This document shows, piece by piece, positions 40,557-49,093 of a stretch of 64,000 nucleotides of DNA. The position numbers and the translations under genes were made by a program. The notes under the pieces are model-generated. The model was not told the DNA's origin, did not search any database, and saw nothing but the letters and a program-made list of their open reading frames with translations. Position 1 is the stretch's first letter, and the number at the start of each line of letters is the position of its first letter. This DNA comes from CAZCGA01 sp964498075 (GTDB taxonomy: Bacteria > Desulfobacterota > Binatia > HRBIN30), in NCBI GenBank assembly GCA_964498075.1, contig CAZCGA010000018.1, positions 1 to 64,000 on the forward strand, in the 5' to 3' direction.

Positions 40557-41639
40557 TTACAGCAGACCCGCGCCCAGAAGGGCTCCGCCGACCGGCCTGC
40601 GGCCGCCAGGATCGATGCCCACGGCCACTTGCGCTTCGAACAGGAAGTGAATGTTCCCGTCGTTGGATTCGGCGCCGGGCGGCGGATTGCGGTCGAAGAA
40701 TCCCTGCCGGCAGGCGGCCTCCAAGTTGTGGTCGGTTGCCAGCGCGATGCTGACGGAGCGGTCCTTCGTGGTGATGTTGAGCAGGTTGCCGCGCTTGTCC
40801 ATCACCGCCTCGATGATCACGGACTCCTGCACCGCTCCCTGCAGCGAGCTGTAGACGGTGCGGCGCAGAGAGATGATGAAGTTCTCGAACACCCGCATGG
40901 CGACGCGGCGTACGAACGGCGCGAACTGCTCGGCTTTGGTGTTCAGCAACGTGACGTCGCCTTCGCGGACCGCTGGTAAGAAGTCCAACGACCCGCCGCG
41001 CAGCGATCCGTTGCGCCACGGGTCGCCGTGACGCAGTAAGTCCTTGCGCTCGATCGACGCCTGTTGTTCCGGAGCCGGGGCGGGTGCCGCGCCTTGCGCC
41101 GGTGCTTGCGGCTGCACCAGCCCTTCGCGGACCAGCTCGTCGGTGGGGGGCAGCAGTTGGTCGAGCTTCGGCAGCGCGGCCGGTTGCGGCTTGGGTGGGC
41201 GCTCCGCCGGGGCCTTGGGCGGTGGAGGTTGGCGCTCGGCCTTCGCCTCGGCAGCTTGCGGTGGTGGCTTCTGCTTCGCTTCCGGACTGCCGGCCGCTGG
41301 CTCGTCGCGGTGGATCATCTCCTCCTTGACAATGTTGTCACGGTCGCTCAGGAGCCGTGGGTTCTCCGGAGCCTTCTCCTCGCCTTCGTCGGGCATGCTG
41401 ACGATCTGCTGCTTGGGCACAGGGATGGCGGGAGCCGCGGGTGCAGCCGCCGGCGGCGCGGGTTGCGGGGCTACCTTCGGCAACGGGGGAACGAGGTCGA
41501 CGTCGACCAGCGCCGGCTGGGGGATCTCGATGCGTGCCCGGCGGGCCAGCGGTATCAGGGTGAGCAGCAGCGCGTGCAGCAGTACGGAGAGCATCAGCGC
41601 CGTGGTCAGCCGGGATTGATCGCTCATTTGGGCGCTCAT
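40557..41639 (-). CDS. TonB/TolA-like envelope-spanning protein
   Basis: 360 residues from the ATG at 41639. One N-terminal membrane helix (TTALMLSVLLHALLLTLIPL) is followed by a long Pro/Ala/Lys/Glu-rich spacer (about 45-180) of periplasmic-spanning type. A globular C-terminal domain (about 240-360) has VRRVAMRVFENFIISLRRTV, QESVIIEAVMDKRGNLLNIT and FFDRNPPPGAES, close to the TonB/TolA C-terminal fold. No ExbB/ExbD gene is adjacent. It could be a TonB-type energiser or a structural TolA-like link. Confidence 0.78.
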   Translation of the reverse strand: MSAQMSDQSRLTTALMLSVLLHALLLTLIPLARRARIEIPQPALVDVDLVPPLPKVAPQPAPPAAAPAAPAIPVPKQQIVSMPDEGEEKAPENPRLLSDRDNIVKEEMIHRDEPAAGSPEAKQKPPPQAAEAKAERQPPPPKAPAERPPKPQPAALPKLDQLLPPTDELVREGLVQPQAPAQGAAPAPAPEQQASIERKDLLRHGDPWRNGSLRGGSLDFLPAVREGDVTLLNTKAEQFAPFVRRVAMRVFENFIISLRRTVYSSLQGAVQESVIIEAVMDKRGNLLNITTKDRSVSIALATDHNLEAACRQGFFDRNPPPGAESNDGNIHFLFEAQVAVGIDPGGRRPVGGALLGAGLL

Positions 41640-41731
41640 CTTAGCGGTGGCCACGGCGCCGCGGCAAGCGCCGGCGCCGGCTTGCATCTGCGTACCGTCT
41701 CGGCGAGAGAGAAGGAACACGGGAGGATGTA

Positions 41732-42733
41732 ATGGCGCACAAGCTGGCGATTTCGGTGGACTGGCAGGGGGGATTCGATCGGGCACGGATCCTCGAACGC
41801 GTGACGATCGCCGACCACGCCGGTGTCGATTCCGCATGGGTCCCGGAGGCGTGGGGACGTGACTGCTTCACCCTGCTGACGCAGCTGGCGGAGCGCACGC
41901 AGCGGATCCGCCTGGGCACCGGGATCGTCAACGTCTACTCGCGCACCCCGGCGGCGCTGGCGCAGCACTTCGCGACCCTCGACGAGCTGTCGGGCGGGCG
42001 CATGGTGGCGGGCTTCGGCACCAGCGGTGCGCAGGTGATCGAACACTTCCACGGCGTACGATTCGAGCCGTCACTGACGCGGCTGAAGGAGACGATCGAG
42101 ATCTTCAGCACGCTCATCCGTCACGAGCCGTTGCGCTACGATGGCAAGCTATTCAAGCTCGAGCGCGGCTTCACGCTGCGCTTCGCCCCGGTGCGGCCGC
42201 ACATTCCGGTCCATCTGGCGACGTTGAACCCGAAGGCGCTGGCGCTGACGGCCTCGCACGGGGATGGCTGGCTACCGGTCATGATTCCCATCGATAGGTT
42301 GGCAGGCGAGATCGCCGCGATGCGCGCGCGCATTGCGGCTACCGGCCGTGATCCGAGTGCGTTCGAGGTGCACGCACCGGGTGGTGTGACCGTCGCCACC
42401 GGTGAGGCGCGGGCCCGGGCCGAGATGGCGCAGGCCGGTACCTCGGCCTTTTACATCGGACGCATGGGGGTCTACTACGCGCGGCAGCTGGAGCGCTTCG
42501 GTTTTACTGCTGAGGTGGCGGCCGTGAAAGACGCTTGGAAACAGGGATCGGCGGCGGCGGCCGCTGCCGTGCCGCGCGCCATGCGCGAGCGCTTGGGGAC
42601 GGTCGGCGACGTCGAAGCCTGTCGCGACCGTATCGCCGCCGAGGCCGAGGCGGGTGCGGACATCCATCGCGTGCACATCATGGCGGAGGATACCCGCGAG
42701 TACGGTAAGACCTTGGAGCGGCTGCTGGTGTAG
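41732..42733 (+). CDS. LLM-class (luciferase-like) flavin or F420-dependent oxidoreductase
   Basis: 333 residues. The opening KLAISVDWQGGFDRARILERV, DSAWVPEAWGRDCFTLL and RIRLGTGIVNVYSRTPAALA (with the nonprolyl cis-peptide region) are LLM hallmarks. RMVAGFGTSG and PIHLATLNPKAL-like blocks follow (VHLATLNPKALALTASHGDGW), as in F420-dependent relatives. It oxidises or reduces an unknown substrate, perhaps in hydrocarbon or ring breakdown. Followed at 49 bp by the ABC-F gene on the same strand. Confidence 0.9.
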   Translation: MAHKLAISVDWQGGFDRARILERVTIADHAGVDSAWVPEAWGRDCFTLLTQLAERTQRIRLGTGIVNVYSRTPAALAQHFATLDELSGGRMVAGFGTSGAQVIEHFHGVRFEPSLTRLKETIEIFSTLIRHEPLRYDGKLFKLERGFTLRFAPVRPHIPVHLATLNPKALALTASHGDGWLPVMIPIDRLAGEIAAMRARIAATGRDPSAFEVHAPGGVTVATGEARARAEMAQAGTSAFYIGRMGVYYARQLERFGFTAEVAAVKDAWKQGSAAAAAAVPRAMRERLGTVGDVEACRDRIAAEAEAGADIHRVHIMAEDTREYGKTLERLLV

Positions 42734-42782
42734 GACCGCATCGCGCAAGGTACCCCCAGGTGTCGTCCTGGTTCCGTGCCGC

Positions 42783-44591
42783 ATGTCACTGCTGCTCAGT
42801 TGCCAAGCCATCAGCAAGGCCTACGGTGCGGCGCCGCTGTTCGAACAGCTCTCCTTCGGGCTGTTCGAGGGTGACCGTGTCGGTCTGGTCGGCCCGAACG
42901 GCAGCGGCAAGTCGACGCTGCTGAGAATTCTCGCCGGCATCGAGACGCCCGACAGCGGGACGCGATCGGTGCGCCGGCTGCTGCGACTCGGCCACGTGCC
43001 GCAGGACCCGAGCTTCTCACCTGATCAGCGCATCGACGACATCCTGACCGCCGCGCTCGGCGAAGACCTGCTCGATGCGGGCGAACGGCACACGCGGGTG
43101 AACGTCACGCTCGCCAAGGTCGGCTTTGCGGACGCGCAGCCGCCGGTGGCGACGCTCTCGGGCGGCTGGGCGAAGCGCTTGGCGATCGCCTGCGCTCTGG
43201 TGCGCGCTCCCGACCTGCTGTTGATGGACGAGCCGACCAATCACCTCGACGTCGAGGGCATCTTGTGGCTGGAGAAGCTGTTGCGCTCGGAAGCCCTGGC
43301 GTTCCTGGTCGTCAGCCACGATCGGTACTTCCTCGAGAACGTCGCCAACCGGATCATCGAGCTGAACCGCTGCTATGCGACGGGTGTCCTGGATACGCGC
43401 GGCAACTACAGCGCCTTCCTGGAGAAGAAGGACGAGGCGCTGCGGGGGCAGGAGAAGTATCAAGAGACCCTGGCGAACCGGGTGCGGCGCGAAGTCGAGT
43501 GGTTGCAACACGGCCCGAAGGCGCGCACGCGGAAGTCGGGGGCGCGGATACAAGGCGCGGCGCAGTTGCAGGATGAGCTGGCGACGGTCACCAGGCGGAC
43601 GGCTACACGAACGGTGCGCATCGAGTTCAATGCCTCCGACCGCCGCACCAAGCGCCTGCTGGTTGCTGAGCAGATCGCCAAGCGTTTCGACACGCGGCCG
43701 CTCATCGAGGGGCTCAGTCTGACGCTGTCGCCCGGCATGCGTCTGGGCATCCTCGGCCCCAACGGCAGCGGCAAGACGACGCTCCTGCGGATCTTGGCGG
43801 GTGACGTCGCCGTCGATAGCGGCACCGTCGCGCGCGCCGACGGGCTGCGCATGGTGTACCTGGATCAGCAGCGCGAGCAGATCGACGTCACCCTCACGCT
43901 GCGGCGTGCGCTGGCGCCGGATGGCGATCAGGTCGTGTATTGTGACCGGCTGCTGCACGTGGCCACCTGGGCAAAGCGGTTTTTGTTCCCGGCCGAGCAG
44001 CTCGACATGCCGGTGGCCCGGCTGTCCGGCGGCGAGCGCGCCCGCGTGGCGATTGCCCAGCTCATGCTGCGGCCGGCGGACGTGCTCATCCTCGACGAGC
44101 CGACGAACGACCTCGACATCCCGACGCTGGAGGTCCTCGAAGAGAGCCTGCTCGAGTTCCCCGGCGCCGTCGTCTTGGTGACCCACGACCGCTTCCTGTT
44201 CGACCGCGTCTCCACCGTCGTGTTGGCACTCGACGGCAGCGGCGGAGCGGAAGTCTTCGCCGACTACCAGCAATGGGAGGACGCGCAGCGTGCGCAGGCG
44301 CCGGGGGCAGAGAAGGCACTCACTGCTGCGGGTGGGCAGACCAAGCGAGCGCAGAGCGGTATCAGGCGACTTTCATACACTGAACGACGCGAGTGGGAGC
44401 AGATGGAGACGATGATTCTGGCCGCCGAGCAGGATCTCGCAGCCTGTCACGCGGCCGCCCACGATCCGTCCGTTGCCGCGAACGCTGTGGTGCTGCAGCA
44501 ACGCTACGAGGCACTGCGGGAAGCCCAAGAACACGTCGATGGTCTCTACGCACGTTGGGCGGCGCTGGATGAGAAGCAAACGCAGCCGTGA
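42783..44591 (+). CDS. uup: ABC-F ATPase of the Uup type
   Basis: 602 residues from the ATG at 42783. Two nucleotide-binding domains: Walker A GPNGSGKST and GPNGSGKTT, signature LSGGWAKRL and LSGGERARV, Walker B LLLMDEPTNHLD and VLILDEPTNDLD. The linker between them is basic and helical. The C-terminal coiled coil (residues ~525-602) has LAAEQDLAACHAAAHDP-type heptads and ends QTQP. ABC-F proteins work on the ribosome or on DNA repair rather than transport; Uup is linked to ribosome rescue and precise excision of transposons. The end of this gene is duplicated at 46033-46233. Confidence 0.93.
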   Translation: MSLLLSCQAISKAYGAAPLFEQLSFGLFEGDRVGLVGPNGSGKSTLLRILAGIETPDSGTRSVRRLLRLGHVPQDPSFSPDQRIDDILTAALGEDLLDAGERHTRVNVTLAKVGFADAQPPVATLSGGWAKRLAIACALVRAPDLLLMDEPTNHLDVEGILWLEKLLRSEALAFLVVSHDRYFLENVANRIIELNRCYATGVLDTRGNYSAFLEKKDEALRGQEKYQETLANRVRREVEWLQHGPKARTRKSGARIQGAAQLQDELATVTRRTATRTVRIEFNASDRRTKRLLVAEQIAKRFDTRPLIEGLSLTLSPGMRLGILGPNGSGKTTLLRILAGDVAVDSGTVARADGLRMVYLDQQREQIDVTLTLRRALAPDGDQVVYCDRLLHVATWAKRFLFPAEQLDMPVARLSGGERARVAIAQLMLRPADVLILDEPTNDLDIPTLEVLEESLLEFPGAVVLVTHDRFLFDRVSTVVLALDGSGGAEVFADYQQWEDAQRAQAPGAEKALTAAGGQTKRAQSGIRRLSYTERREWEQMETMILAAEQDLAACHAAAHDPSVAANAVVLQQRYEALREAQEHVDGLYARWAALDEKQTQP

Positions 44592-44595
44592 ACGC
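44395..44595 (+). repeat. 201-bp direct repeat, copy 1 (3' end of uup)
   Basis: From GGGAGCAGATGGAGACG to the stop codon and four bases after it, this segment recurs at 46033-46233 with a constant offset of 1638. I count four mismatches over 201 bases (about 98% identity). Copy 1 is in the intact gene. The region between the copies holds a kinase remnant and a toxin-antitoxin pair. Confidence 0.9.
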
Positions 44596-44732
44596 GCGGC
44601 GGAGAGGGCAATGGAAACGTCGGCATCATTCGAAGCTCGGTCCGCGCCATCGTCCTACCCGACCGTTGGAATTCTTGGGCGGTCGCGGACCCCATCGCGT
44701 CCGTGACTTCGGAATACGGCTGCAGGCGCGGT

Positions 44733-44937
44733 ATGGCGGCAGGCCGTTTGATCCTGATCGAGGGCATAATCGGGGCGGGAAAGTCGACGACAGCTGCGCA
44801 GCTGGCGAGTTGGCTCACCAGCCAGGGCGAAGACGTTTGCGTCTATCACGAGTTTGCGGACCAGACTGCTGCTGGTCGATCCACAGGACGATTGGGACGC
44901 GGCGCTCGAGCGCATCTATTCTGCGGTGCGCGCGTGA
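44733..44937 (+). pseudogene. P-loop kinase remnant with internal deletion
   Basis: From the ATG at 44733: AAGRLILIEGIIGAGKSTTA (Walker A GIIGAGKST) then ASWLTSQGEDVCVYHEFAD, the start of a thymidylate-kinase-like or nucleoside kinase fold. After the aspartate the reading frame changes. In the next frame the sequence RLLLVDPQDDWDAALERIY ends at a TGA at 44935-44937, like the tail of such a kinase. About 100 middle residues are missing. The remains lie between the uup repeats. Confidence 0.7.
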
Positions 44938-45043
44938 GCGGGCTGGCGCAGGTCCGCCAGCTCCGCCGGCGCGGGAAGCTTTTCCAGAGATCGCGTGCTA
45001 AGGTCACCGTAAGAATCTCAGTGAAGCTGCCAGAGGTCGAGTT

Positions 45044-45277
45044 ATGAAGGCCCTCGAAGTAACCGCGGAGATCGATAGCCAGCACCGTTTGCATGGAGCC
45101 GTGCCGCCGGATCTGCGGCCGGGGCGGGTACGGGTCATCATCCTTGTCCCCGAGGAAGACGAAGCCGGCGAAGCGTGGGAGCGCGGCGTTGCGCGACAGT
45201 GGGCGGCCGAGCTCGGCGATGTCCGCGAGGACATCTACACGGTCAACGACGGGGAACCGGAGGATGCAGCCGGGTGA
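45044..45277 (+). CDS. Putative antitoxin of a PemK/MazF pair
   Basis: 77 residues. MKALEVTAEIDSQHRLHGAV and RPGRVRVIILVPEED are a short strand-rich opening. The acidic C-terminal half (ELGDVREDIYTVNDGEPEDA) is typical of antitoxin tails that wrap the toxin. It overlaps the toxin start by 14 bases, so translation is coupled. The DNA-binding type cannot be told from sequence alone. Confidence 0.75.
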   Translation: MKALEVTAEIDSQHRLHGAVPPDLRPGRVRVIILVPEEDEAGEAWERGVARQWAAELGDVREDIYTVNDGEPEDAAG

Positions 45278-45605
45278 GATCCATCTGGCAGCGTTCCCTT
45301 TCGGCGACGCCCCGGGCATGAAGCTGCGCCCGGTTCTGCTGCTGACACCACAGATCGCGTCGACCAACGAGATCCTCGTCGCCTACATCTCGTCGGTCAT
45401 TCCACCCACAGTCCTCCAAACCGATGTGGTCCTCGATCCGCAACTCGAGGAGCACGGGCAGACTGGGCTGAAGGTGACTTCGGTCCTCAGGTTGCACAAG
45501 CTTGCGACCATCCACGTCACCAGTATCCGGCGCCGGCTAGGCCGGTTGTCGATCCCCTTGCTGGACCAGGCTCGCGGCAGGCTGCGATCGCTGCTGGAAC
45601 TTTGA
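45264..45605 (+). CDS. PemK/MazF-family mRNA interferase toxin
   Basis: 113 residues from the ATG at 45264. It opens with GEIHLAAFPFGDAPGMKLRPVLLL, the PemK/MazF start with the conserved K-RP pattern. ILVAYISSVIPPTVLQTDVVL and GLKVTSVLRLHKLATIH follow, and it ends with a basic helix (DQARGRLRSLL). Family members cut mRNA at specific short sequences, which slows growth until the antitoxin is restored. Its antitoxin partner is the overlapping gene upstream. Confidence 0.88.
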   Translation: MQPGEIHLAAFPFGDAPGMKLRPVLLLTPQIASTNEILVAYISSVIPPTVLQTDVVLDPQLEEHGQTGLKVTSVLRLHKLATIHVTSIRRRLGRLSIPLLDQARGRLRSLLEL

Positions 45606-45842
45606 GCTGCAGTGAAATGCACGCCGAAAGGGAGCCGACAATGTCAGCACTCGATGTTCGGCGCGCGTTGATACTTCCCCTGCCGCCTCTGTCAGTCTCG
45701 GTATGCACATGGCCTACGCGCAGCGGGCCGATGGCACGAAGGTCATCCACAAGAACTACAACTCCTGGGTGAACAACTCGTGGGAGAGATCAACGCACGC
45801 CTGATCCCGCCGGGCCCCTGAGAACGAAGCGTCGGCCGAGTC
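45606..45842. other. Gene-poor spacer between the PemK pair and the duplicated uup tail
   Basis: 237 bp with no supported gene. A short frame on the plus strand (GMHMAYAQRADGTKVIHKNYN) ends early and matches no family that I can name. It fits decayed mobile or phage-derived DNA between the two repeats. Confidence 0.35.
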
Positions 45843-46229
45843 GTGGCGATCTGGCTGGCGTGGGAGTTGAGCGAGAAGAGCCAGCGCGATATCGGCCGGG
45901 TGTTTGCGATCAGGGCGGTCGGGGTGAGTGAGCGGAGCCGGCGGGCCGAGAAGATGAGAGAAGCGGGCCGGCGGGTGGCAAGGGCATCCAAGCCATCCTT
46001 ACTACTTTCAGGACCTGACCCCACTTCTGTCGGGGAGCAGATGGAGACGATGATTCTGGCCGCCGAGCAGGATCTCGCAGCCTGTCACGCGGCCGCCCAC
46101 GATCCGTCCGTTGCCGCGAACGCTGTGGTGCTGCAGCAACGCTACGAGACACTGCGGGAAGCCCAAGAACACGTCGATGGTCTCTACGCGCGTTGGGCGG
46201 CGCTGGAGGAAAAGCAAACGCAGCCGTGA
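45843..46229 (+). pseudogene. Chimeric ORF: transposase-like HTH remnant joined to the duplicated uup tail
   Basis: The first ~50 codons read IWLAWELSEKSQRDIGRVF and VSERSRRAEKMREAGRRVA, which resembles the DnaA-like HTH near the end of REP-associated Y1 transposases. Catalytic parts are absent. After SKPSLLLSGPDPTSVGEQ the frame enters the copied uup end and terminates at the copied stop codon (46227-46229). No ribosome site and no reason to believe it is expressed. It marks where mobile DNA met the uup copy. Confidence 0.5.
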
Positions 46230-46233
46230 ACGC
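46033..46233 (+). repeat. 201-bp direct repeat, copy 2 (displaced uup 3' end)
   Basis: Copy of 44395-44595 with four substitutions, ending four bases after the duplicated stop. Its left edge abuts a sequence with the transposase-like remnant. Direct repeats at both ends of 1437 bp suggest that the segment arrived by recombination at the uup end, or that the end of the gene was duplicated as a site copy. Confidence 0.9.
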
Positions 46234-46388
46234 AGCCTGTCGGACTTGGCAGCCCGAAGCGACCCAACGGGGAGCGGGCCATAGAAATGACGCCGGCCGC
46301 AGGCCCTAGAGACCGGGCAGGGGCAACCGGTTTACCTGGTTCCCTCACAAGCCTATTGTGGCCGCGTACCTCGTCGCAGGAACTCCGC

Positions 46389-46700
46389 ATGCAAAGCCCT
46401 GATCGAACCGGTCCGTCGACCACGCGACGCAGCCCCATCGTCGCCGCCGTTCTCTCGGGTGTGTTTCCAGGCTTGGGCCAACTATACAACCGCGAGCGAT
46501 TGAAGGGGTTGCTGTTCGTTGTCGCCGGTGCCGTGACCGCGTTCGGTCCATTCAATCCGCTCGACGTCGACGTCGATCTCGACGATCCGGCTGCGGGACT
46601 GCGAAGGGTGCTGCTGGCTTCGCTGCCGTTCCTGGTGGTCGCGCTGTGGTCCGTGCTCGATGCGTACCGGGCGGCGCAGCGTTCCGCACCGCGCACCTGA
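46389..46700 (+). CDS. TM2/DUF5683-like small membrane protein
   Basis: 103 residues from the ATG at 46389. IVAAVLSGVFPGLGQLYNRE is the TM2-like motif (F-PG-GQ-Y). The first helix is followed by LLFVVAGAVTAF and, after an acidic loop (DVDVDLDDPAAGL), LLASLPFLVVALWSVLDAYRAA. Three hydrophobic segments place it in the inner membrane. The PGLGQ motif is found in many DUF5683/TM2 proteins of unknown function. It is the first of a co-directed group 46389-50930. Confidence 0.72.
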   Translation: MQSPDRTGPSTTRRSPIVAAVLSGVFPGLGQLYNRERLKGLLFVVAGAVTAFGPFNPLDVDVDLDDPAAGLRRVLLASLPFLVVALWSVLDAYRAAQRSAPRT

Positions 46701-46755
46701 ACGGCCGGACCGAGTCGTTTTATCGCCAGTTCCAATCGTGGTAGCGGTCTGAGGC

Positions 46756-48075
46756 GTGCTGCACCTCCCCGACCTGAAGCGGCGGCTGCTCTGGCATGGC
46801 GTCCTGCTGTCCGTGCTCGGCCTGCTCCATGGAGTCGTCGCGCTGGCGTTCGTCAGCCCGTGGCCGGGACTTCTCGCACCGCTCGCGGCGCTGATCGGCG
46901 GCGTGCTCCTGGTGGCTCTGGGTGCCGTCTGGGGCGAGTTGCGGTTGCCCGCTCGCGGAGTCAACACGGTCTTCTGGCTTGGGTTGCTCGGCACCTACAT
47001 GGTTTGGGGCGCGTTGCTGCTGTCCGCGGTTCTCGGCACCGCGAGAGTAGAATTCACCGCGAAGGTTGCCCTCGCGTCGTCTGCGACCGCGCTTGTGTGC
47101 TGCTGCGTGCTGGTGCTGTGGGGGCTGCGACGCCGGCCCTACCGTGACATCGTCGCGCGGGCGCGAGTGCGGCTTGGGATCAACAAGCCCGCCGCTGCCG
47201 GAGTGCCGGACCCGCCGCCGTCCCCGCTCCATCACAGGAGTGCCAGGCGCGCGGTCGTCGTTTTCCTGGAGAACAAGCCCACGCTCGTTCAAGAGTTCAA
47301 GATTCTCTACCACTCGTTGAAGCATATCGCGGCCGTGGATACGGACCTCGTCGTCTTCGGACCGCCCGACGCGCTGCGTTGGGTCCCAAGCGATTGCGTC
47401 AAGGTCGAGTATCGGCGCATCAGCGACGCCGGTGTGTTCACAGGCTATCACTACATCAATTCAATTGCCTGCCTCGCCGGCTGGGAAGGTGCCTTCTTGG
47501 AGAGGTACGACCACGTGCTTCGATCCGACTGCGACACCTTCTTGACCCCGGCCTGGAATCACTTCTACCCCGAAGTCTTCACGTGCGGCATCGGCCGCTA
47601 CGTCCACACCGATGCCGTACGCGCACGCCTCAAAGCCGTCGCCGCGCGTCTCGGCCTGCAGCACCGAGGAACGCACAACATCGGATCGACGATCTGCGGC
47701 CCCGGAAGGCTGGTGCGGCAGGTCTGTATCAAGGCAATGGAGATCTCCAGCTATCTTCTGGAACACGAGTTCCGCGACGGCGGCGAGCCGTGGCCGCATT
47801 GGTTCAAGGGGGTGGTATTGATGTATGCGGGTGAGATCGCGGTCAACCACCTCGTCGACGATTTCGTCCTGACCGACCAGCTGGACAAAGACAGCACCAG
47901 CACCGACGCCGTCGACAGCGCGTACCACATCCACTGCTGGCTCACGCGTGAACCATTCTCCAAGCTGGATCACGAAGATGGAAAGTACGCCGGGTTGAAG
48001 CGCGAGCAATTGAATCCGAACATCATCAGGGACTACTGCATGTTGCTGGCGCTCCAAGTCGATGAGAGCTGGTAG
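46756..48075 (+). CDS. Fusion of a HabA-like membrane domain with a DUF7164-like glycosyltransferase domain
   Basis: 439 residues from GTG 46756 (VLHLPDLKRRLLWHGVLLS). Residues ~8-125 are hydrophobic with four helices, and the pattern WHGVLLSVLGLLHG, then LVALGAVWGELRLPAR, FWLGLLGTYMVWG and LVLWGLRRRP is close to hydroxylaminobenzene mutase proteins (HabA type). Residues ~160-439 form a soluble domain: VVVFLENKPTLVQEFKILYH, RSDCDTFLTPAWNHF with a DCD motif, HNIGSTICGP and VLMYAGEIAVNHLVDDFV, recalling DUF7164 (glycosyltransferase-like). I know of no such fusion. The family names come from memory. Confidence 0.65.
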   Translation: MLHLPDLKRRLLWHGVLLSVLGLLHGVVALAFVSPWPGLLAPLAALIGGVLLVALGAVWGELRLPARGVNTVFWLGLLGTYMVWGALLLSAVLGTARVEFTAKVALASSATALVCCCVLVLWGLRRRPYRDIVARARVRLGINKPAAAGVPDPPPSPLHHRSARRAVVVFLENKPTLVQEFKILYHSLKHIAAVDTDLVVFGPPDALRWVPSDCVKVEYRRISDAGVFTGYHYINSIACLAGWEGAFLERYDHVLRSDCDTFLTPAWNHFYPEVFTCGIGRYVHTDAVRARLKAVAARLGLQHRGTHNIGSTICGPGRLVRQVCIKAMEISSYLLEHEFRDGGEPWPHWFKGVVLMYAGEIAVNHLVDDFVLTDQLDKDSTSTDAVDSAYHIHCWLTREPFSKLDHEDGKYAGLKREQLNPNIIRDYCMLLALQVDESW

Positions 48076-48144
48076 GCGGTTGTGTCGGCAGTCCCGTCGA
48101 GCAGCTCAGCACGGGAAGATAGTCGGAGCCAGAACGTACCTACG

Positions 48145-49026
48145 ATGACCCATCCCATCAACAAGACCATGAATCGCGCCGATCTTTTCACCCGAGAGGC
48201 TCGGCCTATCGTCGAGGGGATCAACCGTCTCATTCACGAGCTCTACGGGCGCAACCTGTCGATGACCTCGTGGCACGGCACGTTGGAACGCGACGAGGGG
48301 TCGGCATGGAGTACGCTGAAGCGATCCATGCAGCGCTTGTTTGGATGTCAAGCGCCGCGTGCCGTCGGATTGGCCAACCGCGGTCCGACCTATGAGCCGC
48401 TGCCAGACGCCGCCGATGACGACCGCATTCCCTGGTACTTGTATTGGGAGATCGCATGGGTCCTCGTGCACGGCCCGGCGCTGACTCCTGGGATGCGCCT
48501 CCTGGATGCGGGCGGGACGTCGTCGCTGTTCACGTGTTACCTCGCCTCGCTGGGTTGCGAGGTGCACTCCGTCGACCTCAACGAAGCGTTGGTGGCCAAC
48601 GGCAACCGTATCGCGCAGGCGATGGGTTGGCGCCTGCACTCCTACGCCATGAACATGGGCGCGCTGGATCTCCCCGACGCGTACTTCGATCACGCGTACT
48701 CCATTTGCGTCTTTGAGCATCTCGATCTGCCGACCAAGGACGCCGCGCTCCGAGAAATCGCGCGCTGTCTGCGGCCGGGCGGTGTCCTCTCCGTGACTTT
48801 CGACTACCGGAACCCCGCGCCGTACGTTGTTGGCTTCGGCCCCGACACGCGAGCGCAGAATCAGATCACGACGCCAGAGGACGTCACGCGCACCTTCCTG
48901 TCCACCGGCGGCTTCGAGATGATGGGCAACCGCGAATTCTCCGACGATGGCACGTCGTGGCTCGTCCATCCCCGCGTGCCGAAGGCGCCCTATACGTTTG
49001 GGGCGGTTTTCCTCCGGAAGCGATGA
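48145..49026 (+). CDS. Class I SAM-dependent methyltransferase
   Basis: 293 residues from the ATG at 48145; a GTG at 48082 would add 21 with no known role. The SAM motif I is LLDAGGTSSLFTCYLASLG, motif II VHSVDLNEALV, and later DAYFDHAYSICVFEHLDLP and ALREIARCLRPGGVLSVTF, the usual post-I and motif IV regions. An N-terminal helical part (EGINRLIHELYGRN) precedes it. It follows the HabA-DUF7164 fusion gene at 7-69 bp, so a shared glycan- or lipid-modifying pathway is possible. Confidence 0.85.
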   Translation: MTHPINKTMNRADLFTREARPIVEGINRLIHELYGRNLSMTSWHGTLERDEGSAWSTLKRSMQRLFGCQAPRAVGLANRGPTYEPLPDAADDDRIPWYLYWEIAWVLVHGPALTPGMRLLDAGGTSSLFTCYLASLGCEVHSVDLNEALVANGNRIAQAMGWRLHSYAMNMGALDLPDAYFDHAYSICVFEHLDLPTKDAALREIARCLRPGGVLSVTFDYRNPAPYVVGFGPDTRAQNQITTPEDVTRTFLSTGGFEMMGNREFSDDGTSWLVHPRVPKAPYTFGAVFLRKR

Positions 49027-49093
49027 AGAACGATTTTTCTACGATCGGCCACTGCGGCTAGCGCCCGCGAGCCGTACGTGAAATATCGCGCCC

